NCBI RefSeq assembly: GCF_009765835.1
Contig: NZ_LMUS01000006.1
Location: 1,446,438 to 1,510,437, forward strand
Direction: 5' to 3'
Source: Granulicella sp. L56
Lineage (GTDB): Bacteria; Acidobacteriota; Terriglobia; Terriglobales; Acidobacteriaceae
DNA length: 64,000 bases
Numbering within the stretch: position 1 is the stretch's first letter; each line of letters opens with the position of its first letter. The position numbers and the translations under genes are program-made. The notes under the pieces were generated by a model. It saw nothing but the letters and a program-made list of their open reading frames with translations. It made no database searches and was not told the origin of the DNA. Below are positions 1-8,445 of this stretch, piece after piece.

Positions 1-244
1 CGTATTGAACGCCCAGCCCCTGGCAACGAGTAAATACAAGTTCAACAGGCTTCCGCGCATCCTTTCGCGTAACCATAAGATCTTTTCCGACGCGAGATAC
101 CTCGGCGTTTTCGATTGAACTCAGAATGCCGCCGGGGGTGCCAGGCTGAGGTCCATCCAGGGCATATCCGCTGCCCAGTGCATACGAGTGCATTGATACT
201 CCGAGCAATAGAAAGACCGCGATCAGTGTTTTCATTATTTTCAT
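1..244 (-). CDS. Secreted protein of unknown function, C-terminal part outside window
   Basis: This reading frame starts at ATG 244-242 and stays open to the left edge of the window, so about 81 residues are visible and the rest is missing. The first 23 or so residues (two Lys, then a run of Leu/Val/Ile/Ala ending near SYALG) look like a Sec signal peptide. The exported part is Gly/Pro-rich at first and includes a single Cys near the truncated end. I do not recognise a family. The upstream sequence has only a weak purine stretch as ribosome binding site. The call rests on the signal peptide and the uninterrupted frame; an overlapping minus-strand frame at 42-269 lacks any such feature. Confidence 0.5.
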   Translation of the reverse strand, partial: MKIMKTLIAVFLLLGVSMHSYALGSGYALDGPQPGTPGGILSSIENAEVSRVGKDLMVTRKDARKPVELVFTRCQGLGVQY

Positions 245-677
245 GGAGTGTCTCAAATAAATTTTGCAAATTGGCTAAGTCGCAAGAGGCTGAGGACTAT
301 TTGGTCATGGGCATGGCGTTGCCGCCGCGGCATCGACCAAGATACGGCGGAGATTGCTTAAGAGCATCGAATCTCCCATGAGTCGATCGTCTATAAGATC
401 GATCCATGAGTCATTGAAAATTATTGATTCATATAGGTTCGCTACGGAAAAAGTAGCGAAGGCCTTGTTGATTGGCCCGACCCAGTATACGGAATAATAA
501 GCGGCTTAGCGGAAGCTATCATCGGCTAACACAAGGACGATTCTTGGCACTATTGGATTCCAACTGTTGTCAATGAGTGCATTGGCCTATTCACAACAGT
601 TGAGAACGGCGTTTCTTGATTTGCCGGTCTATGTACGTGCGTTGGCATCTGTGCGGCTGACAATTTTCCCCAAAAAA
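245..677. other. Intergenic region, no gene seen
   Basis: I see no convincing gene in these 433 bases. There is an 8-bp perfect inverted repeat, TTCGCTAC / GTAGCGAA, at 438-445 and 453-460 with a 7-base loop; it lacks a T-run, so it is not an obvious terminator. The octamer CATGAGTC occurs twice around 377-415. The function of either is unknown. Confidence 0.4.
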
Positions 678-1253
678 TCAAAAGCTTCGCAAGAGAAACT
701 CTCTTGTGCTCGCCAGCACCTTCTCTCGCATCGCGGACTCCGGCAGCAGGCGAGCGATTTCAATTGCCCCGATCATCGTTGAAAATATCGAAAAGAAAGC
801 GCGCTCTTTGTCGGCCGTTCGCTGCCCAGGCATGAACGGAACCATACGACTCTTGTATTTCTTCAGTTCCTCAAAGATCTGCGGCTTCATCGCCTTATCG
901 GCCCTCGCCAACTCCGGGCCAAGAGCGGGCAACGGACATCCGTACTCGACATGGTCGCAATATTCGGGGCTCAGGTAAATCTTCACAATCTCCTTCCACG
1001 CCGTCTCGGGCGGGGACTGCTCTGCGGCATGGGCAAGCCGGTCGGCTATTTCCTGGAATGCCACGCTCAGCGACTCCATGAGCAACTCGTCTTTGCTTCC
1101 AAAATGCTTGTAAAAGCCTCCATGAGTGAGGCCGGAGTCTCGCATCACCGTTGAAACAGCGGCGCCAGTGATGCCTTCGGAACGAACGCGCCGGGAGGCG
1201 TCTTTCACAATTTTCTGATGGGTTTCAGTTTTGTGTTCAGGCCTGTAGCGCAT
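678..1253 (-). CDS. TetR/AcrR family transcriptional repressor
   Basis: A 191-residue one-component repressor. The N-terminal helix-turn-helix spans roughly residues 10-56 and carries the typical TetR pattern (TGAAVSTVMRDSGLTHGGFY, then KHFGSKDELL). The remainder is the all-helical ligand-binding and dimerisation domain, of normal family length. It is transcribed divergently from a small membrane protein and an NmrA-like protein. A perfect 15-bp inverted repeat lies about 70 bp upstream of its start, close to the start of the divergent genes, and is the natural operator candidate. By family knowledge it would be released from DNA by a small ligand, perhaps an electrophile or quinone given the NmrA-like neighbour; the ligand is inference only. 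Confidence 0.85.
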   Translation of the reverse strand: MRYRPEHKTETHQKIVKDASRRVRSEGITGAAVSTVMRDSGLTHGGFYKHFGSKDELLMESLSVAFQEIADRLAHAAEQSPPETAWKEIVKIYLSPEYCDHVEYGCPLPALGPELARADKAMKPQIFEELKKYKSRMVPFMPGQRTADKERAFFSIFSTMIGAIEIARLLPESAMREKVLASTREFLLRSF

Positions 1254-1322
1254 AGCTCATTATAGGATGCTGGTAATCATCTCACGGTGCAATCCCCCTG
1301 CCTCTGGCCCTCTGAAGAAATT

Positions 1323-1362
1323 CTGAATCCATAGGATGATATTAATAATCCTATGGATTCAG
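1323..1362. promoter_or_regulatory. Perfect 15-bp inverted repeat, probable TetR operator
   Basis: The arm CTGAATCCATAGGAT (1323-1337) is matched exactly by ATCCTATGGATTCAG (1348-1362), with a 10-bp AT-rich spacer. It lies between the divergent TetR gene and the membrane-protein gene and touches the ribosome binding site AGGAGG (1361-1366). Binding here would block transcription of the rightward genes. As RNA it could also fold and hide the ribosome binding site. Confidence 0.65.
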
Positions 1363-1370
1363 GAGGCCAA

Positions 1371-1895
1371 ATGCCACAGCAAATAATTTTCCTGATCCAT
1401 CTCATTCTGGGTTATGTCGCATGCCTGCTTTGCTTCAGCGTGTATGTCATGCCCAGGCTTAAGGCGCTGGACCGTCTGGAAGCGCACCGCGTCATCGCCA
1501 CTCTTCACAGTTTCCGCTTCTTCGGTCTCGTCTTTATCCTTCCGGGCGTCGTCGGCCCCCACCTGCCCGCCAGTTTCGCCACGTTCGCCGCGTATGGCGA
1601 CTTTGCAGCCGGAGTTCTGGCCTTGTCAGCCCTACTCGCGGTCAGGGTACGTCCGCTCTTTTGGTTGTTTGTCGTCGCCTTCAATCTCGTGGGGGCGGGC
1701 GACATCCTCCTCGACTATTACCACGCCATCCATGTTGGTCTTCCGGCGCTGGCGGGGCAGTTGGGCGGAGCTTATGCGATACCGATCCTCTACGTCCCAA
1801 TGCTGATGATCACGCACATCGTGGCGCTCTATTGGCTGGTGCGGCCGCAGCCCAGGGCGGCTCGTGTCCTCATCAGCGGTGCGACCGAATCCTGA
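1371..1895 (+). CDS. Small integral membrane protein, unknown function
   Basis: A 174-residue hydrophobic protein with about four or five membrane segments, for example residues 4-24, 45-65, 72-90, 95-115 and 140-160. I chose ATG 1371 because AGGAGG lies at 1361-1366; the in-frame ATG at 1353 sits inside the operator inverted repeat. It contains several His residues in or near membrane segments, but I see no motif that assigns a function. It is followed, 82 bp downstream, by the NmrA-like gene and both are divergent from the TetR gene. They probably form one TetR-controlled unit. Membrane partners of this type sometimes serve in redox or detoxification, but that is only a guess from context. 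Confidence 0.65.
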   Translation: MPQQIIFLIHLILGYVACLLCFSVYVMPRLKALDRLEAHRVIATLHSFRFFGLVFILPGVVGPHLPASFATFAAYGDFAAGVLALSALLAVRVRPLFWLFVVAFNLVGAGDILLDYYHAIHVGLPALAGQLGGAYAIPILYVPMLMITHIVALYWLVRPQPRAARVLISGATES

Positions 1896-1921
1896 TTTAG
1901 ATCAACCCTTCATCCATTGTT

Positions 1922-1964
1922 TTTAACCACATTTCATCTGTTGTCTCTTTAACCACATTTCATC
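1922..1964 (+). repeat. Tandem 17-bp direct repeat before the NmrA-like gene
   Basis: TTTAACCACATTTCATC occurs at 1922-1938 and again, identically, at 1948-1964, a period of 26 bp. The second copy ends next to the ribosome binding site AAGGAG (1965-1970) of the downstream gene. It could be a duplication or a site for a regulator binding on one DNA face (26 bp is about 2.5 turns, so not exactly one face). Confidence 0.7.
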
Positions 1965-1977
1965 AAGGAGAATAAAA

Positions 1978-2898
1978 ATGTCTCAGCCTATACTCGTCAC
2001 CGGCGCGGCCGGCGGCGCGCAAGGTTCCACAGGACGCCAAATAGCAGCCCTGTTGCTCGATAAGGGTATCCCGGTTCGTGCCTTCGTTCACAAGCTGGAT
2101 GCAAGGTCCGATGCTCTCAGGGAACTCGGTGCGGAAGTTGTGCAAGGGGATCTATTGGACCGAGACTCCGTCCGAGCTTCTCTCATAGGGATAAAACGCG
2201 CCTACTTTACCTACTCCGTATCGGATGGGCTGCTGGAAGCTACAACGATCTTTGCCAGGGCTGCACGCGAAGCGAAGACTGAGCTTGTCGTCAACAATTC
2301 GCAGATTCAGGGCGCGCGCAAAGCGCCGAGCTTTCGCAATATGCAGCATGGATTGGCAGATTGCATCTTCGACTGGGCAGAGGTGGGAGCGGTTCATCTG
2401 CACGCCCCACCGTACTACGAAAATGTGCGCGCTCTGGTAAGAAAGAGTATCGCCGAACAGAGCACGGTGTTCCTGCCATGGGGCGACGGCAGCGCCACCA
2501 TCCCGCTGGTAGGCGCAGCGGACGTGTCTCGCGTGGCGGCCACGCTGCTGGCTGATCCACGGACGCACTCCGCAAGCGCGTATGATCTGATCGCTGCAAC
2601 ACCCACAGTGAAGGAGATCATCAACACACTGAGCACCGTCCTTGAGCGTCCAATACGGTATGTCGGCATCACTGATGAGCAGTGGGTCGAGGCCATGAGA
2701 GATCACATCAATCCTCACGCGCTCGATCATCTGTCACATCTTTGGCGATACTTTCGATCAACTGAAAGACGGAGTGACGATGAGCCTCGCAGCGTTACCG
2801 ATACCATTCAAACTGTTACGGGAAACCGTGCGCAGACACTGGCGGACTTCTTCAGAGCAAACGCGACAGAATTCGTAAGTTTTGCGGCTGCAACCTGA
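1978..2898 (+). CDS. NmrA-like NAD(P)-binding oxidoreductase
   Basis: A 306-residue atypical short-chain dehydrogenase of the NmrA/quinone-oxidoreductase-like group. The Rossmann nucleotide-binding motif is at residues 6-20 (VTGAAGGAQGSTGRQ), followed by the basic strand end VRAFVHK expected for NADP preference and the acidic GDLLDRDS segment. Length is normal for the family. The start ATG is supported by AAGGAG about seven bases upstream. Members either reduce quinone-like substrates or act as redox sensors without strong catalysis; the sequence alone does not decide. It follows a membrane protein gene and is probably under the same TetR control. Confidence 0.8.
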   Translation: MSQPILVTGAAGGAQGSTGRQIAALLLDKGIPVRAFVHKLDARSDALRELGAEVVQGDLLDRDSVRASLIGIKRAYFTYSVSDGLLEATTIFARAAREAKTELVVNNSQIQGARKAPSFRNMQHGLADCIFDWAEVGAVHLHAPPYYENVRALVRKSIAEQSTVFLPWGDGSATIPLVGAADVSRVAATLLADPRTHSASAYDLIAATPTVKEIINTLSTVLERPIRYVGITDEQWVEAMRDHINPHALDHLSHLWRYFRSTERRSDDEPRSVTDTIQTVTGNRAQTLADFFRANATEFVSFAAAT

Positions 2899-3173
2899 AG
2901 CGACCAACAGCCATGTCTATCTAGTCGACTGTTGCCCCAGTTTCGATATAACGCGGCTTGTGGATTTCATCCCCGAGCAGGCGCCCCGGGTGATCCACAT
3001 CCTATGCTCAAAGAACTTGATCACGAACTCCTGAAAGATCGGACCGGTGTGATGCGTTGAGATCACGCCAAAACTCTTCCGTTGCTGTCCTCTCAGAATC
3101 GGCTTCCCGCCAGCCTCCGACCACATCCAGGTATTGCGAGACCACACCGTTGGCAAAAGATCTTGGAGCTGGC

Positions 3174-4520
3174 CTAGTTATTCTCAGGATGGATCCTGTA
3201 CGCAATTACCTCTGTATTCAATGAAGTATTGCTCACTCGGGAGGTCTTCAGCAGTACCTCGAAATGTGGGAACTTCTGCACGTTTAACATGCTGCGAAAC
3301 TTCGCCAGCGAAGTCTCCGAGGTCAAAAACTCCGCCGCTGCATTGGTGGTGTCGGAGTCGGTACCAGCGAGCATGATTACGTTTCCCGTTCGGTTCGGAT
3401 TCGGAAGGTACCCGACCACACAATAGCCGGTAGTCAGGTCGTTCGCATCCGTCCACGAGGCGTAGCTCGACAGCTCTCCTCCCTGCGGATGCCGGTTCGT
3501 CACCAGCGCGTCATTATGCTGCGGGTCGAAAGCCAGCCTGAAGTTCAACTGCTCCTCAAACAGCCCCATCCACGGGTTCGCCTTCCTGCCGCCCAGTAGA
3601 ACAAAGCTGTTCCGCTTTATCGAGTCTGCCGTATAAAATCGCGCGAGCACCAGGCGAAGTGAGGGCGCGATCGGAGGGAGCGTAAGGATCTGCTGTGCTG
3701 CGTGAAAATCTGCAAGCGTCACCAGACTGTGGGAGAAGATGTCCGTCAGGTCGCTCACGCGGTCAGGGCTCAGCGATGCCGCTTCCTGCTGATTGATATA
3801 GTTGTGCTCTAAGTAATCGTTGAGCATCATGCTTTGATGCGTTATCTCCGCGCTCATCGTCACGGAGGCGTCCGGCAGCACGATGTCAACCTCTTGCTGT
3901 CCCTTTGCGAAATCCTTCCAGAAAGCCTCCACCGTCGGCCTTCCTGCCCACAGAGCGCTCGAGGAACGCAGTGCCAGATTTTGCTTCAAAAGCACTGCAC
4001 ACACGACGACCAGCACCATAGCCACCCCTGCCCAGGCGAGGTATGCAGTGCGGCCGCCGGTACTCCGTTCCGCAACCGTGGGAGCATTCGCGACCGCCTC
4101 CGCCAGAGCAATTTCTGTCGGTGGTGTTGGCAGCGCTAAATCGTTCGGAAGTCTCCGCTGAAAGACCGGCTTATACCCGCCGCGCGGAATCGTGAGAACA
4201 AGAGACTCGTGGGCGCCATCGGTGGCGAAGTACAAGTCGATCCGCTTGCGTAGTTCGGTCGCGTTGACCCGGACGATATTGTCCTGGCTCGGGTCGTACG
4301 AGGGGGCACGTTCAAAGACTTTTGCGCCGATCTCCTGCTCATGGATCTCGGCGCGGCCTTCCTTCAGGGATTGTCCACCGACATAGAGCAAAAAATCGCG
4401 CAGACGCGCAGACCTCCGGAAATGCGCACTGGAGGCGACCCGCTCGATGAGTTGGCGGCGTTCGTCGACGCTCGGTTCGTCCCGGGATACGTTCCCCTCA
4501 ATATTTACCGCAGAGTCCAT
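3174..4520 (-). CDS. Membrane-anchored protein with regulator-like N-terminal domain
   Basis: A 448-residue protein. Residues 20-125 form a conserved Acidobacteria-type domain with the run HFRRSARLRDFLLYV, the IHEQEIGAKVF segment, DNIVRVNATELRKR and ending in PRGGYKPVF, which resembles the winged-helix end of CadC/ToxR-like or adenylate-cyclase-associated regulators. A single membrane segment lies at about residues 158-180. The remaining 265 residues would lie outside the membrane and may sense a ligand. It is divergent from the receptor gene at 4838, an arrangement suggesting that it controls or responds to that receptor. I cannot show DNA binding from sequence; the assignment as regulator is inference from the fold-like pattern and position. 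Confidence 0.6.
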   Translation of the reverse strand: MDSAVNIEGNVSRDEPSVDERRQLIERVASSAHFRRSARLRDFLLYVGGQSLKEGRAEIHEQEIGAKVFERAPSYDPSQDNIVRVNATELRKRIDLYFATDGAHESLVLTIPRGGYKPVFQRRLPNDLALPTPPTEIALAEAVANAPTVAERSTGGRTAYLAWAGVAMVLVVVCAVLLKQNLALRSSSALWAGRPTVEAFWKDFAKGQQEVDIVLPDASVTMSAEITHQSMMLNDYLEHNYINQQEAASLSPDRVSDLTDIFSHSLVTLADFHAAQQILTLPPIAPSLRLVLARFYTADSIKRNSFVLLGGRKANPWMGLFEEQLNFRLAFDPQHNDALVTNRHPQGGELSSYASWTDANDLTTGYCVVGYLPNPNRTGNVIMLAGTDSDTTNAAAEFLTSETSLAKFRSMLNVQKFPHFEVLLKTSRVSNTSLNTEVIAYRIHPENN

Positions 4521-4837
4521 GATCCTGATATCCCAAAGGCCAAAGTCTAACGCAATGGCTTATTGAGTGGCGCGATTATGCCCTTCTTTTTCTTCAATGA
4601 AACTATTTAATAGTCGCGCAAGCGACTGAAATATATAAAGTTGTCCGTACTTCTTACAGTAAATTTTCGCGTACTTCTACTGTAAATTAACTTGCCTGCC
4701 ATGATGCGCGATCCCGAGGATGGGGCGTCTCTTAAAGTCCATCTCAGCCGCCGCCGCGTCCGACTCCGGAATTCGCTTTCCGGCGGAACGCTTCGACCGA
4801 TGCCATATGCTCCTGCTTCAAACCTTCGGAGGTTTCA
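4521..4837. other. Divergent intergenic region with repeats
   Basis: This region separates the membrane-anchored regulator-like gene from the receptor gene. It holds a 6-bp inverted repeat, AGTCGC-GCAA-GCGACT (4612-4627), and two imperfect copies of CGTACTTCT(T)AC-GTAAATT at 4646-4665 and 4670-4688, 24 bp apart. No small gene was seen. Confidence 0.55.
4646..4688 (+). repeat. Imperfect direct repeat upstream of receptor gene
   Basis: Copy one is CGTACTTCTTACAGTAAATT (4646-4665); copy two is CGTACTTCTACTGTAAATT (4670-4688). They lie about 150 bp before the receptor start, in the divergent promoter region. A regulator dimer or two dimers could bind here, but no assigned factor is known. Confidence 0.55.
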
Positions 4838-7800
4838 GTGCAATCTCGTCTCATCTATCGCATTCTATGTTTCGCCGCAGTCTTCACGCTTATCCTTGGC
4901 ATCAATCCCACGGCAGGCGCACAGCGTTACCTTGGTGGCATCCAGGGCGCGGTCACTGACGCTACGGGGGCCAACATCCAGGGAGCCGCCGTCGTCGCCG
5001 AGGAGGCCTTGACTCACTTCAAGACTGCCGGTACGACGAACGGTGCCGGTGCCTACAACTTCCCTGCCTTAAATCCTGGGACTTATAAGGTCAGCGTCAC
5101 CGCCCCCAGCTTCAAGACGGAGAATCGCCAGAACGTCGTCCTCACCGCCGGCCAGGTTCAGGTCGTCGATTTCGCGCTCACCTCCGGCGCCATCTCCGAG
5201 ACCATCGACGTCACCGCGACCAACACGCTCCTCGATGCCGGATCGGCCAACATCGCCACAACCCTCAGCACCAAGGAGGTCACTGACCTTCCCAACGTTG
5301 GCCGTAATCCCTTCGTCCTCGCGACCCTTGCCGCGGGCGTCACTACCGGCGCCTACATGCAGAGCAAATCCAGCCAGTTCACCCAGCCCTTCTCCGGCGT
5401 CTCGGTCCAGATTACCGCCGAAGGCAGCAGCGGCCACAACCGCCTCACGCTCGACGGTATCCCTGACGATCCCGCTGAGCGCTTCTCCGGAGCCAGTTAT
5501 ACCGGCTTCGTCCCCTCGCCGGAGGCTGTCCAGGAGGTCAAGGTCCAGACCTCGATCTTCGACGCACAGATCGGCCACGGTAACGGAACCGTCACCAACA
5601 CCGTCATCCGGTCAGGCAACAACAAGATCCACGGTGCGGCCTACTACGCCTTCCAGAACACCTATCTCAACGCCAACACCTACGAGAAGGTACCCAACCA
5701 GAGCGGCGCTCTGAACCCGGCTTCGCCCACCCACCGCAACAACGACCAGCTCAGCCAGACCGGGCTCGTCATCGACGGCCCCGTTCGCATCCCCTGGCTC
5801 TATGACGGGCGCGACAAGACCTTCTTCATGTTCGCCTTCGAACGGTACGCCTCCCACACGGCGGTCAACTACAGCACCCGCGTCCCTTCTGCCGCCGAGC
5901 GCGCCGGAGATTTTTCCGCTCTCTGCTCGGGCGGCTTCGACGGCACCGGCAAGTGCCTCGCCGGTGTTCAGATCTATGATCCCCTTTCGCCCGTTGACGT
6001 CAACGGAAACCGTACGGCTTTCTTCGCCAACAACAACATCGCCTCGCGTATCAATCCCGCCGGTGCCGCGCTCCTCGCCTACACTCCGCTGCCCAACGTC
6101 GCCGGAGCCGCCATCACCAGCTCCGCCAACTACATCTCCACCCAGACCTCTTACCCCAGCACCTACCCCTCCTTCATCGGCCGTATCGACCATGCTTTTG
6201 GCACGAGGAACAAGCTGAACGCCATCATGTTCCGCTCTGGCCTTACCCAGAGCTACCCCCTCCAGGGCTTCCCGAAGGCTATCGGGCCCACCGGCTACGG
6301 CTACAGCGTCTACCGCAACAACCGTGGCGGCTCGCTGGACGACATTCACCAGTTCTCGTCCTCGATGGTGCTCGATTCGCGCTTCGGCCTCGTCTTCCAT
6401 CCCTTCGGCCTCACCTATCCGGGCAACTCCAACTTCGACCTCAGCTCCATCGGCATTGCGAATAACTCGCTGCCTTACAGCACCTTCCCCGGCTTCTCCA
6501 CCAGCGACAGCTACGTCGGCCTCGCGCCCGGAGCAGGCGGACAGATCAGCGAAGACACCACCGGCTCGCTCGAAGAGATCCTGACCAAGACCTTCGGCAA
6601 CCATACCGTCCGCTTCGGCTTTGAGGGCAACCTCATCCGCTACAACGTGCAGAACCCGCAGAGCGGCTTCGGTGCCTTCGCCTTCGATCGCCGCTTCACC
6701 CAGAAGAACTCCGTCACCGCAACCGTAGGCTCAGACTCCAGCTCGGGCGACCCCATCGCCTCGCTCCTTCTCGGCGACTTCTCCTCGGCTTCCTACAATA
6801 ACTCGGCGGCCTATGCCCTGCAGCAGATCTACGCCGCTCCCTTCGTGCAGGACGACTGGCGCGTCAACAGCAAACTCACTCTCAATCTCGGCGTCCGCTG
6901 GGACTATGAGTCGCCCTTCACCGAGCGCTACAACAAGCAGGTCTCGAACTTCTGCACCACCTGCGTCAGCCCGCTCCAGGCTTCGGTCCCCGGTCTCCCC
7001 CTCGACGGCGGGCTCCAGTTCACCAGCGCCGCCAATCGCTTCCCTTATCCGCGCGACCTGAACAACTGGCAGCCGCGTATTGGCGCCGCCTACCAGGCCA
7101 CTCCCACGACCGTGGTCCGCGGCGGCTTCGGCATCATCTATTTCAACACCCTCGAGACGCCTGTCGGCACCGGCTTCTCGCAGAGCACCAGCTATAACAA
7201 CTACACCACCAGCGCTCCGGTCGACAGCCTGGCCAACCCGTTCCCGTCTGGTGTAGCCGCACCTACCGGAAGCTCGCTCGGCCTCGCCACCGCTCTCGGC
7301 CAGAACGTCAGCTTTATCGACCCCAACCACGTCCAGCCCAAGAGCGCCCAATACTCGGCCAGCGTCCAGCAGCAGTTCCCTGGCTCGCTCGCTCTCCAGG
7401 TCGCCTACGTTGGCTCCCGCCCCACGCGTCTTGAGGTCAACCACAACATCAACGTCCTGCCCGCGAACTATTACAACCAGGGCAGCGCCGAGATCACCTT
7501 CCTGAACGCCGCCGTCCCCAACCCAATGGCCGGCAAGTTCACCGGAACCACCTCGCTCAACAATGCCACCATCGCCCGCAACCTCCTGCTCCTGCCGTAC
7601 CCGCAGTTCGGCTCCGTCACCGAGCAGTACTCCTCCATCGGCAGCTCGCCGTATAACTCGCTGCAGGTCCAGGTCACCCGCCCCATGCGCAACCGCTTCT
7701 CGCTCCAGGGAAACTTCACCTGGTCCAAGACCATGCTTCGCAACGGCTTCGTCAACAACTTCGGCGCGAACCCGCAGCTTTACTCCGTCCAGGATCCAAA

Positions 7801-8365
7801 CTCCACGCTGGTCGGAAACATCTTCGGCACGTACCAGCTTCCCAAATTCGCGGCACGTCCTTACTACGAGCGCCTCGTGCTCGGCGGATGGCAGCTCAAC
7901 AGCGTCCTTCGCGCGCAGAACGGCAACCTCATCTCCGCTCCCGGCTCGGTCGATATCATCGGCGATCCCCACCAGGGCAGTCCCACCTACGGCCGCTTCA
8001 TCAACACCTGCTACCAGAACACCGCCGGTGTCAACGTGCAGTCCACCAGCTCGACTCCGGCCTGCGACAACCTGTCTTCCAACCCGGCCTACCGCCAACG
8101 CCTTGCCTACACCACTCAGGAAAACAGCACCAACCTCAACATCCGCCAGAGAATCCACCCTCTGATGGACGCCTCCCTCTTCAAGGTCTTCGCCCTGCAT
8201 GAAGGTGTCAGCTTCGAAATTCGCGGTGAGTTCTTCAACGTCCTCAACACCCCGAACTTCGGCGGACCCAACACCAGCATCGGCAACTCCGCCTTCGGCG
8301 TTGTCACCCTCACCCAGGCCAACGACGCCCGCATCGGTCAGCTTACCGGTCGGATCAACTTCTAA
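4838..8365 (+). CDS. Oar-like TonB-dependent outer membrane receptor
   Basis: A 1175-residue receptor. Residues 1-28 are a signal peptide ending in AGAQ. Residues 30-115 are a carboxypeptidase-regulatory-like (Cna-B-like) domain (GGIQGAVTDATGANIQGAAV). A plug-like region follows (residues 120-235, with DLPNVGRNPF and LTLDGIPDD), and the rest is a long beta-barrel ending in the aromatic residue expected of outer membrane proteins (GRINF). The start is GTG 4838, preceded by GGAGG at 4828-4832. It would import bulky substrates using TonB energy; the neighbouring GH106-type enzyme suggests a rhamnose-containing glycan. Codons end in C unusually often, unlike the receptors elsewhere in this window. 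Confidence 0.9.
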   Translation: MQSRLIYRILCFAAVFTLILGINPTAGAQRYLGGIQGAVTDATGANIQGAAVVAEEALTHFKTAGTTNGAGAYNFPALNPGTYKVSVTAPSFKTENRQNVVLTAGQVQVVDFALTSGAISETIDVTATNTLLDAGSANIATTLSTKEVTDLPNVGRNPFVLATLAAGVTTGAYMQSKSSQFTQPFSGVSVQITAEGSSGHNRLTLDGIPDDPAERFSGASYTGFVPSPEAVQEVKVQTSIFDAQIGHGNGTVTNTVIRSGNNKIHGAAYYAFQNTYLNANTYEKVPNQSGALNPASPTHRNNDQLSQTGLVIDGPVRIPWLYDGRDKTFFMFAFERYASHTAVNYSTRVPSAAERAGDFSALCSGGFDGTGKCLAGVQIYDPLSPVDVNGNRTAFFANNNIASRINPAGAALLAYTPLPNVAGAAITSSANYISTQTSYPSTYPSFIGRIDHAFGTRNKLNAIMFRSGLTQSYPLQGFPKAIGPTGYGYSVYRNNRGGSLDDIHQFSSSMVLDSRFGLVFHPFGLTYPGNSNFDLSSIGIANNSLPYSTFPGFSTSDSYVGLAPGAGGQISEDTTGSLEEILTKTFGNHTVRFGFEGNLIRYNVQNPQSGFGAFAFDRRFTQKNSVTATVGSDSSSGDPIASLLLGDFSSASYNNSAAYALQQIYAAPFVQDDWRVNSKLTLNLGVRWDYESPFTERYNKQVSNFCTTCVSPLQASVPGLPLDGGLQFTSAANRFPYPRDLNNWQPRIGAAYQATPTTVVRGGFGIIYFNTLETPVGTGFSQSTSYNNYTTSAPVDSLANPFPSGVAAPTGSSLGLATALGQNVSFIDPNHVQPKSAQYSASVQQQFPGSLALQVAYVGSRPTRLEVNHNINVLPANYYNQGSAEITFLNAAVPNPMAGKFTGTTSLNNATIARNLLLLPYPQFGSVTEQYSSIGSSPYNSLQVQVTRPMRNRFSLQGNFTWSKTMLRNGFVNNFGANPQLYSVQDPNSTLVGNIFGTYQLPKFAARPYYERLVLGGWQLNSVLRAQNGNLISAPGSVDIIGDPHQGSPTYGRFINTCYQNTAGVNVQSTSSTPACDNLSSNPAYRQRLAYTTQENSTNLNIRQRIHPLMDASLFKVFALHEGVSFEIRGEFFNVLNTPNFGGPNTSIGNSAFGVVTLTQANDARIGQLTGRINF

Positions 8366-8380
8366 CCTGCACTGCTTTCG

Positions 8381-8410
8381 ATCCCGGGGCTGCGAGGCCC
8401 CGGGATTTCT
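8381..8410 (+). terminator. Intrinsic terminator after receptor gene
   Basis: The stem arms ATCCCGGGGC (8381-8390) and GCCCCGGGAT (8397-8406) pair perfectly around a 6-base loop and are followed by TTCTTGT. It lies 15 bp after the receptor stop and before the GH106 gene, so it may lower, not abolish, expression of the downstream gene. Confidence 0.8.
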
Positions 8411-8445
8411 TGTACCCTCGACAAACGTTCCAAGACTCAGGTGTC

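Noticed and set aside
2917..3205. Minus-strand frames between the NmrA-like and regulator-like genes, considered as a transposase relic
   Set aside because: The translated pieces do not show a DDE motif or another transposase mark that I could name, so no mobile element is claimed.
5612..8200. Long minus-strand frames of 330 and 489 codons (5612-6604 and 6731-8200) opposite the first receptor
   Set aside because: They are Gly/Val/Ala/Glu-rich, lack any family pattern and lie exactly antisense to a well-supported receptor with C-ending codons, which removes stops from that antisense frame.
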